Notes under the pieces: model-generated
What the model was told of the DNA's origin: nothing
Databases searched by the model: none
Seen by the model: only the letters and a program-made list of their open reading frames with translations
Part shown: one piece after another, positions 43,916 through 53,373 of the stretch
Layout: each line of letters opens with the position of its first letter
Position numbering within the stretch: the first letter of the stretch is position 1
Program-made: the position numbers and the translations under genes
Assembly: GCF_004342065.1 (NCBI RefSeq)
Contig: NZ_SLZU01000007.1
Location: forward strand, 1-64,000
Source: Primorskyibacter sedentarius
Lineage (GTDB): Bacteria; Pseudomonadota; Alphaproteobacteria; Rhodobacterales; Rhodobacteraceae
Length of the DNA stretch: 64,000 nt
Direction of reading: 5' to 3'

Positions 43916-46378
43916 ATGGCAACGGGTTTCAGATGGATGGTACGGCTCACGGCCACCGTGATCGTTCTGTGCTGCGTTGTTGTGGCCGTTGTCTACTACC
44001 TCGCCTCGCGGTCGCTGCCCGATTACAACAAATCCCTGCGTGTCGATGGCATCTCTGGCGAGGTGGAGATTGTCCGCGATCATTCGAATGTGCCGCATAT
44101 CTTCGGGACTGCCGATCCGGATGTGTTCTTCGGCCTTGGATATGCGCATGCGCAGGACCGGCTGTGGCAGATGATGACAATGCGCCGCACGGTTCAGGGA
44201 CGGCTGTCAGAGATGTTCGGCCCCCGCACCGTCAACATAGACAAGCTCTTGCGGCGGCTGGATCTTTACCCCCTTGCCGTCCGCTCGGTAGAGGCTCAGG
44301 ACGCACATGTCGTGGCGGCGCTCACATCTTATGCGGCCGGCGTCAATGCCCGCATCGCAGAGATCAATCAGGACAGTCTGGGCCGCGGCGCGCCGGAGTT
44401 CTTTCTTTTCGACAACCCGATCCCTCCCTGGCGGCCTGCGGATTCCGTGGCGATCCTGAAGCTGATGTCCCTGCAGCTCTCCGGCCACCTGTCGGCAGAG
44501 GTCTTGCGCGCGCGCGCATCCTTGCTGCTGCCCGACGAAAACCGCCTGTCGGACATTCTGCCTGACGTGCCCGGAACCGGGGTGGCCGCCCTGCCCGATT
44601 ACGCGTCGCTTGTGCCGGATGTCCCGCGCTATGCCAAAGCTGCCCCGCGTAGCAAAGATCCGCTGAACCCGGCCCGCCGCCATGCCTTTGCGGGCGCGTC
44701 GAACGGATGGGCCGCCGCGCCGAACCGCTCCGCATCGGGCGGCACCCTGCTTGCCAATGATCCGCATCTGCAATTCACCGCGCCTTCCACCTGGTATCTG
44801 GCGCGGCTGGAAATGGCGGCGGGCGGCGTTATCGGCGCCACCATTCCGGGCATCCCCGCGATCCTGACAGGGCGCAGCGACCGGCTGGGATGGGGCGTGA
44901 CATCCTCTTACTTGGACGATCAGGACCTCAGGATCGAAGAGCTCAACCCCGAAAATCCTGAAGAGTATCGCACGCCGGACGGGTTCAAACGCTTTGAGAC
45001 GCGCAAATCCATCATCCATATCAAGGATGAGCAGCCGATCACCATGACCCTGCGCTGGACCGATAATGGCCCGGTTCTTCCGGGCACGCATTACGACCTT
45101 GCCACCATCACGCCGCCCGGCCACGTCACATCGCTGTCCTGGACCGCGCTCAGCCCGCGCGACACGTCGATGACGGCGGCGATCAACCTGATGAATGCCG
45201 GATCGGTCGCAGAAGCGATCGAAGCGTCAGAGGATTTCATCGCCCCCTCCCAGAACCTGACCCTTGCCGACAAGGACACGGTCGCATTGATCATGGTCGG
45301 CGCCATGCCCCGACGCGACGCGGCGCATCAAAGCAAAGGCCGCCTTCCCACGCTTGGATGGCGGGCCGAGAACCGCTGGAACGGGCGCATGCCCTTCTCG
45401 GCCAACCCTCGCTTTGTCTCTCCTGCGGGCGGGATCGTCGGCAACACCAATAACAAGCTGATCGAACGCCCCTTCCCCAACCATGTCAGCTATGAATGGG
45501 GCGACAGCCAGCGCATCCAGCGATGGGAACGGCTGATGCAGGGGCGCGAAGTGCACACGCGCGACAGCTTTATCGAGGCGCAGCTGGATACGGTCAGCAC
45601 CACGGCCCGGACCCTTCTGCCGCTGATCGGCGCCGACCTTTGGTACACGACCGAAGCGGCCCCCGAAGGCACGCCCGAACGCCGCAAGCAGCGCGCGTTG
45701 GAACTGTTGGCGGGCTGGAATGGCGAGATGAACGAGCATCTGCCAGAGCCGCTGATCTATGCCGCATGGGTGCGCGCGCTGCAGGAACGCCTGATCCGCG
45801 ACGATCTGGGCCCCCTGGCGGATGAGTTCGACCATGTAGAGCCGCTTTTCATCGAACGGGTCTTCCGCGACGTGGATGGCGCCGCTGCCTGGTGTGACAT
45901 CATCCGCAGCGCCGCCGTCGAGACTTGCGCCGATCTGTCCCGCCTTGCGCTGGATGACGCGCTGGTCTGGCTTGCCGAGAATTTCGGGACCGCGCTGGAA
46001 TCCCTGCGCTGGGGAGATGCGCATGAGGCAACACATGACCACCCCGTTCTGGGCGAGGTCGCGGTGCTCAACTATTTCGTCAACATCCGCCAATCGACGA
46101 GCGGTGGCGACAACACCCTGATGCGCGGCCTGACAAGTGGGACAGACCCGGATCCGTTTCACAACGTGCATGGCGCGGGGTTTCGCGGTGTCTATGATTT
46201 TGCCGATCCCGACAGCTCTGTCTTCGTGATCTCGACCGGGCAATCGGGGCATTTCCTGTCACGCCATTACGACGACCTTGGGCAGCTTTGGCGGCGTGGC
46301 GAATACATCCCGATGTCGCTCGACACGGATCTGGCACGGGCGGCCGCCGTCGGCATCACGGTTCTGCGCCCTGAATAG
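43916..46378 (+). CDS. Penicillin acylase family protein (Ntn hydrolase, possible acyl-homoserine lactone acylase)
   Basis: An 820-residue precursor with an N-terminal signal/anchor (VRLTATVIVLCCVVVAVVYYLA). The A chain starts with EIVRDHSNVPHIFGTADPDVFFGLGYAHAQDRLWQM, the family hallmark. The predicted autocleavage site and N-terminal nucleophile is Ser262 in FAGASNGWAAAPN, followed by GGTLLANDPHLQF and an oxyanion region. Members cleave amide bonds in the periplasm: penicillins, N-acyl-homoserine lactones or other acyl amides. GGAGG precedes the ATG. Which substrate is used cannot be told from sequence here. Confidence 0.88.
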   Translation: MATGFRWMVRLTATVIVLCCVVVAVVYYLASRSLPDYNKSLRVDGISGEVEIVRDHSNVPHIFGTADPDVFFGLGYAHAQDRLWQMMTMRRTVQGRLSEMFGPRTVNIDKLLRRLDLYPLAVRSVEAQDAHVVAALTSYAAGVNARIAEINQDSLGRGAPEFFLFDNPIPPWRPADSVAILKLMSLQLSGHLSAEVLRARASLLLPDENRLSDILPDVPGTGVAALPDYASLVPDVPRYAKAAPRSKDPLNPARRHAFAGASNGWAAAPNRSASGGTLLANDPHLQFTAPSTWYLARLEMAAGGVIGATIPGIPAILTGRSDRLGWGVTSSYLDDQDLRIEELNPENPEEYRTPDGFKRFETRKSIIHIKDEQPITMTLRWTDNGPVLPGTHYDLATITPPGHVTSLSWTALSPRDTSMTAAINLMNAGSVAEAIEASEDFIAPSQNLTLADKDTVALIMVGAMPRRDAAHQSKGRLPTLGWRAENRWNGRMPFSANPRFVSPAGGIVGNTNNKLIERPFPNHVSYEWGDSQRIQRWERLMQGREVHTRDSFIEAQLDTVSTTARTLLPLIGADLWYTTEAAPEGTPERRKQRALELLAGWNGEMNEHLPEPLIYAAWVRALQERLIRDDLGPLADEFDHVEPLFIERVFRDVDGAAAWCDIIRSAAVETCADLSRLALDDALVWLAENFGTALESLRWGDAHEATHDHPVLGEVAVLNYFVNIRQSTSGGDNTLMRGLTSGTDPDPFHNVHGAGFRGVYDFADPDSSVFVISTGQSGHFLSRHYDDLGQLWRRGEYIPMSLDTDLARAAAVGITVLRPE

Positions 46379-46430
46379 GGCCGCCCCGCGCGTCTGTCCC
46401 GCCTGAATGATCTGCAAGAAGGGCACTCAA

Positions 46431-47294
46431 ATGCAACCGGCATGCCTGCCCGATCCCGAAATCGCCGCCCGATTTGATGTGCTTGACGCCACGCTGGTGG
46501 AACGGACCGGCATTGCAACGCTGTGGAAGGTCCGCACGCACGATCACGATGCCGCCGCGCTGAAGATCTACCACGCCTCCGACATGGGCAACGAACGGCC
46601 CGGTTTTGCGGTCATGTCGGCCCTGCCCTCTGCCCCGCTGGTGCAGGTCTACGGCACCCACCCAAAAGCGGCGCTGATGGAATGGCTGGACGGCCCGTCG
46701 CTGGGCGACATGACCAGAGCGGGTCAGGATACCGTGGCGGCTTTGGAACTTGTTTCAGTGGCAAATGGTCTGCACGCGCGGACAAAGGGGCTGACATCGT
46801 TGGACCTGCCCGAACTGGAAAGCTGGTTCACCGCCCTTTTCGATCTGCAATGCGCCTCCGGCCTGAGTGATGAAAACAGGGCGAATATAGCGAACAGCCA
46901 GAGCTTGGCGCGGCATCTGGTCGGCACCCAAAATGACATCCGGCCATTGCACGGCGATCTGCATCACGACAATATCAAACTCGGGGTCCGAGGGTTCACT
47001 GCATTTGACGCCAAGGGCGTTCTGGGCGAACGCAGCTTCGAGTTGGCCAATGCATTCCGCAATCCGAAGGGCGCTGCCCGAACCGTGCGAAACCCCGCGC
47101 GCCTGCGCCATCTGGCAGCGCTGTGGAGCATTCAATTCGGCGTCGCAGAGCACAGATTGTTGCAATGGGCCGCCGTGAAATGCGCCCTGTCCATTGCATG
47201 GCGCAGCGGGCCTGTTCTGGCAGAGGACGAAGAGCTGGCGCTGTTGGAGATGTTTCTGGCTGTCGCACAAGACCTGCCGCACGACAGCGTCTGA
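46431..47294 (+). CDS. APH-like phosphotransferase (aminoglycoside/hydroxyurea resistance kinase type)
   Basis: A 287-residue kinase-fold protein. A small N-lobe with ALKIY (ATP-binding Lys) leads to the catalytic loop RPLHGDLHHDNIKL and the metal site FDAKGVLGERSFELAN, where Asp of the DFG-equivalent is in FDAKG. This pattern is the APH_6 / hydroxyurea resistance kinase family. The substrate is unknown. AGAAGG precedes the ATG. It follows the acylase gene by 52 bases and ends exactly where the convergent hflX gene ends. Confidence 0.82.
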   Translation: MQPACLPDPEIAARFDVLDATLVERTGIATLWKVRTHDHDAAALKIYHASDMGNERPGFAVMSALPSAPLVQVYGTHPKAALMEWLDGPSLGDMTRAGQDTVAALELVSVANGLHARTKGLTSLDLPELESWFTALFDLQCASGLSDENRANIANSQSLARHLVGTQNDIRPLHGDLHHDNIKLGVRGFTAFDAKGVLGERSFELANAFRNPKGAARTVRNPARLRHLAALWSIQFGVAEHRLLQWAAVKCALSIAWRSGPVLAEDEELALLEMFLAVAQDLPHDSV

Positions 47295-48569
47295 CTAAAG
47301 CTGCGCGTATTCGCCGGCCTGTTTCGGGCTCCAATGCACGGTGATCTCGAACCCGTCTTCCGTCTGGCGCTCTTGCGTGACGACGCCGCGCTCGTGCAAC
47401 CAGGCGCGCTGCTTGCCGCCATCAAATCCCAGCGTCAGCACCTCTGTCACCTTGTTGGCGCTCAGCGTTGTACGGATTGCCTCCAGCAGATTGCCAAGCC
47501 CCTCGCCGGTCAGCGCAGAGACGGTCAACACGGTGTCGTCCCGCTCGGCGCGGGCGCGCACGGCATCCGCCTCTTCGTCGTCCAGCAGATCCAGCTTGTT
47601 CCAGATCTCGATCATCGGGGTTTCGTCGCCGACCCCAAGGCTTTCCAGGATCTCGCGCACATCTGCCGCCTGCTCTTCGGTTTCGTCATGGCTGATGTCA
47701 CGCACATGGCAGATCAGATCGGCGGCAAGCACCTCTTCCAGCGTGGCGCGGAACGCCGCCACCAGTTCCGTGGGCAGGTCAGAGATGAAGCCCACCGTAT
47801 CCGACACGATCACCTCAAGCCCGTTTTCAAGCCGAACAGCCCGCATGGTCGGATCCAGCGTCGCAAAAAGCATGTCCTTGGCCATGACCTCGGCCCCGGT
47901 CAGCCGGTTGAACAGCGTGGATTTCCCCGCATTGGTATAGCCCACCAAGGCCACAATCGGATAGGGCACCTTCGCCCGCGCGGCACGATGCAGCGCCCGT
48001 GTTTTCACGACTTTTTCAAGCTGGCGGCGCAGGCGCACCAGTTGGTCATCAATGGCGCGGCGATCGGCCTCGATCTGGGTTTCGCCGGGACCGCCGACAA
48101 ACCCAAGCCCGCCCCGCTGGCGTTCAAGGTGGGTCCAGGCCCGCACCAGACGCGTCCGCTGATAGGAAAGCGCGGCCATCTCGACCTGCAAGACACCTTC
48201 GCGCGTCGCGGCACGATCGCTGAAAATCTCAAGAATAAGCCCGGTCCGGTCAAGTATCTTGACGTCCCACGCCTTTTCCAGATTGCGCTGCTGAACCGGG
48301 CTAAGCGGGCCGTCAACCAGCACCAGCTCTACCTCGGCCGCCTCGAAAACCCGTTTCAGCTCGTCAATCTTGCCCGTGCCGAACAGCCCGGCGGGCTGCG
48401 GCTTGGCTAGGCGCACCACATCGGCGCCCACAACCTCCAGATCGGGCAAGGCCGCAGCAAGCGCCACAGCTTCGTCCAGCGCGGGTTTTGCCTCGCGCCG
48501 GTCCCGGTCGGACTGGATGTCAGGATGCAGAACCCAGGCGCGGGTCACATGCGTCTTGTGCTCTTTCAA
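47295..48569 (-). CDS. hflX: Ribosome-associated GTPase HflX
   Basis: A 424-residue GTPase that splits stalled or heat-damaged ribosomes. The N-terminal HflX domain includes [16 protein letters not shown] and [21 protein letters not shown] and a GPGETQIE motif; the G domain has G1 [12 protein letters not shown]3 [10 protein letters not shown] and G4 NKLD. It starts with TTG overlapping the hfq stop codon by four bases, the classic hfq-hflX pair. Its stop codon directly abuts the stop of the convergent kinase gene. Confidence 0.95.
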   Translation of the reverse strand: MKEHKTHVTRAWVLHPDIQSDRDRREAKPALDEAVALAAALPDLEVVGADVVRLAKPQPAGLFGTGKIDELKRVFEAAEVELVLVDGPLSPVQQRNLEKAWDVKILDRTGLILEIFSDRAATREGVLQVEMAALSYQRTRLVRAWTHLERQRGGLGFVGGPGETQIEADRRAIDDQLVRLRRQLEKVVKTRALHRAARAKVPYPIVALVGYTNAGKSTLFNRLTGAEVMAKDMLFATLDPTMRAVRLENGLEVIVSDTVGFISDLPTELVAAFRATLEEVLAADLICHVRDISHDETEEQAADVREILESLGVGDETPMIEIWNKLDLLDDEEADAVRARAERDDTVLTVSALTGEGLGNLLEAIRTTLSANKVTEVLTLGFDGGKQRAWLHERGVVTQERQTEDGFEITVHWSPKQAGEYAQL

Positions 48570-48805
48570 CTGTTGTCTTCGCCGTCATACAGGTTGATCG
48601 GCTGCGAAGGCATGATCGTCGAGATGGCATGTTTGTAGACCAGCTGTGATTGACCATCGCGGCGCAAAAGCACGCAAAAATTGTCAAACCAGGTGATCAC
48701 GCCCTGCAATTTCACGCCGTTGATCAGGAACACCGTCACCGGAACCTTGGTCTTGCGAACGTGGTTCAGGAACGCGTCTTGTAGGTTTTGCCTATCGGAA
48801 GCCAT
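48566..48805 (-). CDS. hfq: RNA chaperone Hfq
   Basis: A 79-residue Sm-like protein that pairs small RNAs with mRNAs. Sm1 ([21 protein letters not shown]) and Sm2 ([11 protein letters not shown]) motifs are complete, with the proximal-face KH pair. The C-terminal tail is short, as in other alphaproteobacteria. Translationally coupled to hflX. Confidence 0.97.
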   Translation of the reverse strand: MASDRQNLQDAFLNHVRKTKVPVTVFLINGVKLQGVITWFDNFCVLLRRDGQSQLVYKHAISTIMPSQPINLYDGEDNS

Positions 48806-48928
48806 TGAATTGCCTTTGTTCTTGTCACGTCGCGCGGATCGGCACGCCCTCGAAGGTCGATTATGTATCGCCCTTTTGGGACTTACCAGCAGAAATCCAT
48901 ACCCTTTTGCAGTCGCGGCATAGCGGTG

Positions 48929-50449
48929 TCAATCGCGCCACAAATCCGGCGTGATCATGGCGATGATCGCCAGCGTCTCGAACCGGCCCAGAATCATGGC
49001 GCCGCACAGGATGATCTTGGCCTCGGGGCCAAGGCGAACAAGGTCCACCGGGGCCTCTGCGGCAGAGGTGATCAGCGGGCCCGTCGTGGAAAGAGCAGCG
49101 ATTGCCAGCACCATCGCATTCTCGAAAGAGACATGCACCGCTGTCAGCGCCATGGTGACGAGGGTGAATGACAGCGCGAACAGCATGAAAAAGATCCATG
49201 CGATGAACGCCCCCGACCGGCGCACGCGCCGCGTAAAGGCGCTGGCCCGGCCGACAGAGCTGGGATGGACCAGCTTTTCGATCTCGCGCATCCCGTTGAG
49301 ATACAGCACGAAGACCCGCAACAGCTTTACCCCGCCGGCGGTCGTGGCGACCCCGCCGCCGATCAGCGACAGACCCAGCAGGATCACGCCGGGGGTCTGC
49401 AGCCCGGACCAGTTCTGCGCCTCGTTCCATTCGGCGCTTTCGAAACCCGTCGTCGTCAGGAAGGACAGGACCGTGAATGTCGCCCCCCAATAGGCGCGCA
49501 GTGCGGCCGAGAGGTTTTCTTCCTGATCAATGTCAAACGCCGCAATCCAGTGACGCAGAAACAGCAGCAGCGGCACGCCGATCACAACGATCAGACCCAG
49601 CCGGAATTCCGGATCGTGGCGCAGGCCGGGCTGGGCGCGATTGATCGTATCGCTGGAAAAGGTCAGCCGGGACAATGCGAAGGACAGGAATACGAAGAGG
49701 ATCATCTCTCCGGCGATCCCGCTGGAGGCGTTCTCCAACCCGCCAATCGACGAAATCCCGCTGGTCGCCATCACCGACATTGCGTGGATCAGCGCCACCA
49801 ACGGGCGGTCGCCTGCCACCATCAGCGACAGCCACAGCACCAGCGTCAGCCCGGCATAGATCGGCACAAGGTAGTGGGCGCTGCGCGAAAGGCGCTTTGA
49901 CGGGTCAGCCATGTCCTGACGGGCGGCCCCCGCGGCAGAGATCTGTCCGGGCTCCCCGCCTGCGGTCACTTCGAACCCGCCAAGCGTCAGCGGCGCAAGA
50001 ATGGCGGCCGCCGCGATCCACATCAAAAGCCCCCCCAGCCAGCCGACCTCCGCCCGCCAGAGGTGTTGCGTCCGGGTCAGGCGTTCCGGCTCGAACAGGG
50101 ACGCGCCGGTCGTGGTCAAAGAGGAGACCATCTCGAAATAGGCGTTGAGGAAGGTCGTCGTGCGAACCGCCTCGAAAAACGGTACGGCCAGCAATGCCGG
50201 GATCAGGACGAACCCGGCCAGAAGCGCCGCAAGCTGGCGCAGGGCGCTTTTGTTGGTGGGACGGCCCGACATGGCGGTTGCCACCAGCCCCGAAACGATC
50301 AGCCCGACCAGCCCGGTGTAAAAGAAACTGCGCGCTTCGTGAAAGCTTTGCTGCACCAGCGCATAACCCGCAGGCACCATCATCGCGGCGCTGGCAAGCA
50401 CCGTGAGCAGCAAAAAGAAGGGCAAAAGCTTCAGACGGGCAAAAAGCAT
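48929..50449 (-). CDS. trkH: Trk-type potassium uptake protein TrkH
   Basis: A 506-residue membrane subunit of the Trk K+ channel, with about ten helices and the selectivity-filter loops of the TrkH/KtrB family: SSLTTTGASLF, SVMATSGISSIGG, SFLTTTGFESAEW and a fourth Gly-rich ALSTTGPLITSA. The N-terminus LLPFFLLLTVLASAAMMVPAG is the first helix. The start lies 4 bases after the trkA stop codon. The gene sits between trkA and hfq as in other alphaproteobacteria. Confidence 0.93.
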   Translation of the reverse strand: MLFARLKLLPFFLLLTVLASAAMMVPAGYALVQQSFHEARSFFYTGLVGLIVSGLVATAMSGRPTNKSALRQLAALLAGFVLIPALLAVPFFEAVRTTTFLNAYFEMVSSLTTTGASLFEPERLTRTQHLWRAEVGWLGGLLMWIAAAAILAPLTLGGFEVTAGGEPGQISAAGAARQDMADPSKRLSRSAHYLVPIYAGLTLVLWLSLMVAGDRPLVALIHAMSVMATSGISSIGGLENASSGIAGEMILFVFLSFALSRLTFSSDTINRAQPGLRHDPEFRLGLIVVIGVPLLLFLRHWIAAFDIDQEENLSAALRAYWGATFTVLSFLTTTGFESAEWNEAQNWSGLQTPGVILLGLSLIGGGVATTAGGVKLLRVFVLYLNGMREIEKLVHPSSVGRASAFTRRVRRSGAFIAWIFFMLFALSFTLVTMALTAVHVSFENAMVLAIAALSTTGPLITSAAEAPVDLVRLGPEAKIILCGAMILGRFETLAIIAMITPDLWRD

Positions 50450-50453
50450 GGCG

Positions 50454-51830
50454 TCAGAAGAAGTCGATGGAGACCTGCAACAGCCGCTCCACCTCTGGCA
50501 CATCCTTGGTCATGGCGAAGAGGACGATCAGATCGCCCTCGTCAATGCGCAGACCGCCCAACGGTTTGACCACCTTGTCCTGTTTCAACACCGCCCCGAC
50601 CAGCACGCCTTCGGGGAAGTCGATATCCCGGATCTGCTGCCCGGCGATGGGCGAGGTCGACAGAACCTCTGCCTCGATCACCTCTGCCTCGGCGTCCCCG
50701 ATCGAATAGACGCCGCGCACACGGCCATGACGAATGTGGCGCAGGATCGAACTGACCGTGGTGGCGCGCGGGTTGATATAGGCATCAATGCCAAGCGGCC
50801 CCATCAGCGGAACCAGCGTCGGGTCGTTGATCAGGGCGATGGCCATCGGGCAGCCCGCCGCCTTGGCGCGGACCGCGGCCAGCATGTTGGTCTTGTCGTC
50901 ATCCGTCACGCAAAGCACGGCATCGGCGCGGTCGATATTGGCCTCTGACAGCAGCGCGGCATCCAGCCCGTCCCCATGCAGCACGATGGTCTTTTCCAAC
51001 GTGTCGGCCGCGCGCTCTGCGACAGACCGGTTCCGTTCGATCACCTTGGCGCGCACGCGTTCGGCGCGGGCCTCAAGCTCTTTCGCGACGGTCAGACCAA
51101 CATTGCCGCCACCGATCAGCACCACACGCTCTTGCTTTTTGACCGACTTGCCGAAGATTTCCATCGTGCGGCGGATGTCATCGGCATGGGCCACGATATA
51201 GCAATCATCCCCGACAAAAAGCTGATCGCCCGGATCCGGCGCCCAAAGCGTGCCGTCGCGCCGGATGCCCACCACGATAGAGCGCAGCGTGGAGAAAAGA
51301 TCCGTCAGCTGGCGCAGCGGTGTGTTCACGACCGGGCAGCCGTCTTCGATGGTCAGGCCCAAAAGCTGCACCTTGCCGTCCAGAAAGGTCTCTGTGTCGA
51401 AAGCCGCAGGGGCCGCCAGACGTTGCAGCGCGGCATCCGCCACCTCGCGTTCGGGGCTGATCACCACGTCGATCGGCATGTGATCGCGGCGGTAGAGGTC
51501 GGAATAGATAGCGGTCAGATAGCTTTGGGATCGCAACCGCGCGACCTTGCGGGGGATGGCAAAGATCGAATGCGCGACCTGACAGGTCACCATGTTGACC
51601 TCGTCCGAATGGGTGGCGGCGATGATCATGTCGGCATCCCGCGCCCCGGCCCGATCAAGAATGTCGGGATAGGACGCAAAGCCTGCAATCCCCTGCACGT
51701 CCAGCGTGTCCGTCGCGCGCCGCACCAGATCGGCATTGTTGTCCACGACCGTCACGTCGTTGCGTTCGCCCGACAAATGCCGCGCGATCTGCCAGCCAAC
51801 CTGACCTGCTCCGCAAATGATGACCTTCAT
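50454..51830 (-). CDS. trkA: Trk potassium uptake regulatory subunit TrkA
   Basis: A 458-residue cytosolic protein with two RCK halves. Each begins with an NAD-binding motif, IICGAGQVGWQIARHL near the start and VLIGGGNVGLTVAKEL around residue 235, and each has a TrkA_C-type part. It gates TrkH in response to nucleotides. Just downstream of ntrX across 124 bases and coupled to trkH. Confidence 0.95.
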   Translation of the reverse strand: MKVIICGAGQVGWQIARHLSGERNDVTVVDNNADLVRRATDTLDVQGIAGFASYPDILDRAGARDADMIIAATHSDEVNMVTCQVAHSIFAIPRKVARLRSQSYLTAIYSDLYRRDHMPIDVVISPEREVADAALQRLAAPAAFDTETFLDGKVQLLGLTIEDGCPVVNTPLRQLTDLFSTLRSIVVGIRRDGTLWAPDPGDQLFVGDDCYIVAHADDIRRTMEIFGKSVKKQERVVLIGGGNVGLTVAKELEARAERVRAKVIERNRSVAERAADTLEKTIVLHGDGLDAALLSEANIDRADAVLCVTDDDKTNMLAAVRAKAAGCPMAIALINDPTLVPLMGPLGIDAYINPRATTVSSILRHIRHGRVRGVYSIGDAEAEVIEAEVLSTSPIAGQQIRDIDFPEGVLVGAVLKQDKVVKPLGGLRIDEGDLIVLFAMTKDVPEVERLLQVSIDFF

Positions 51831-51954
51831 TCAAAGCCCTTCCGGCGAATGTCGCTCCCCGGATTTGCATGACAGAAGCCCCAGCGAGGGTCAATCCACC
51901 GGTGCGCGCCCGATGGCCCTCGCTCAGGTTCGCCCCTGCGTTGGCAGGCTGCGG

Positions 51955-53373
51955 TCAGTCAACCTCTGCGTCGGTTTCGTCCTCTACGCGGGCGACGCGC
52001 GCACCGGACTTGTTCGTCGTCACGACGCCAAGGGATTTCAACTTGCGATGCAGGGCCGACCGTTCCATCCCGACAAAGCTGGCAGTCCGGCTGATATTGC
52101 CGCCGAACCGGTTGATCTGGGTCAGAAGGTATTCACGCTCGAACGCTTCGCGGGCCTCGCGCAGCGGCAAGGTGGCCAGCGTTCCCGACAGCACCACCCG
52201 GTTTTCGTCGCCATCGGCGGGGTCTGTATCCTGCGGCAGCTCGCGGGCCGCGATTTCCCCGGACCCCTCGCCCAGAATGAGGATGCGTTCGACCAGATTC
52301 TTCAGCTGCCGCACATTTCCCGGCCAGATCATCGTCTGCATCAGCGCCACGGCTTCCTCGCTGAGCGCCCGCAGTGGCAGACCTTGCGTCTTGTGGCACT
52401 GTTCGATGAAATGCGCGGCCAGAAGCGGGATATCTTCGCGCCGGTCCTCAAGGCTGGGCACGGCGATCGGCACGACGTTCAACCGGTGATAAAGCTCCTG
52501 CCGGAAGGTGCCTGCCGCGATTTCGGCCTCAAGGTTGCGCCCGGTGGACGAGATCACCCTCAGGTCCACGCGCACCTTGTCTGCCCCGCCCACGCGGGTG
52601 AATTGCTGGTCGACCATGACCCGCAGGATCTTGGACTGGGTGCCAAGCGGCATGTCGGCGACCTCGTCGAAATAGATCACCCCGCCATGGGCCTGTTCCA
52701 GCAACCCCGGTTCCACCCCACGGTCAGATCCTTCGCGGCCAAAGAGAACCTCTTCGACACTTTCGGGCGAAACACCAGCGCAATTGACGGTAACAAACGG
52801 GCCAGAGGCGCGGTTGGAATGAGCATGGATATACCGCGCGGCCACTTCCTTGCCCGATCCCGGCGGACCCGACAGCATGACCCGGCCGTTGGATTTCGTG
52901 ACCTTGTCAAGCTGGCCGATCAGGCCCCTGAAGGCTGCACTTTCGCCAATCATCTCGGTCGGATGAATGTCCTTGCGCTTGAGCTTCAGGTTCTCGCGGC
53001 GCAGACGGCTTGTTTCCATCGCCCGGCGGATCACCACCAGCAACTGATCGATATTAAAGGGTTTTTCGATGAAGTCATACGCGCCCTGCTTGATCGCGGC
53101 GACCGCGATCTCGATATTGCCATGGCCCGAAATGATGACCACCGGCACATCGGGATTGTCACGCTTCACGGTCTTGAGGATATCGATCCCGTCCATCTTG
53201 CTGTCCTTCAGCCAGATATCCAGGATCAGCAGCGCGGGCGCTTCGGCATTGATCTCCGCCATCGCCTCGTTGGAGTTCCCCGCCAGCCGCGTGGTATAGC
53301 CTTCGTCCTCAAGAATATCCCCGATCAATTCGCGGATATCGCGCTCGTCATCGACAATCAGAATGTCACTCAT
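51955..53373 (-). CDS. ntrX: Nitrogen regulation response regulator NtrX
   Basis: A 472-residue regulator: receiver domain with DDERDIREL and phospho-acceptor Asp in LILDIWLKDSKMDG, an AAA+ domain with Walker A SGPPGSGKEVAA and Walker B GGVIYFDEVAD, and a Fis-type HTH near the C-terminus (GGNISRTASFVGMERSALHRKLKSLG). The GAFTGA loop that contacts sigma54 is not present between VEEVLFGREG and the Walker B strand. Overlaps the ntrY stop codon by four bases. Confidence 0.95.
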   Translation of the reverse strand: MSDILIVDDERDIRELIGDILEDEGYTTRLAGNSNEAMAEINAEAPALLILDIWLKDSKMDGIDILKTVKRDNPDVPVVIISGHGNIEIAVAAIKQGAYDFIEKPFNIDQLLVVIRRAMETSRLRRENLKLKRKDIHPTEMIGESAAFRGLIGQLDKVTKSNGRVMLSGPPGSGKEVAARYIHAHSNRASGPFVTVNCAGVSPESVEEVLFGREGSDRGVEPGLLEQAHGGVIYFDEVADMPLGTQSKILRVMVDQQFTRVGGADKVRVDLRVISSTGRNLEAEIAAGTFRQELYHRLNVVPIAVPSLEDRREDIPLLAAHFIEQCHKTQGLPLRALSEEAVALMQTMIWPGNVRQLKNLVERILILGEGSGEIAARELPQDTDPADGDENRVVLSGTLATLPLREAREAFEREYLLTQINRFGGNISRTASFVGMERSALHRKLKSLGVVTTNKSGARVARVEDETDAEVD

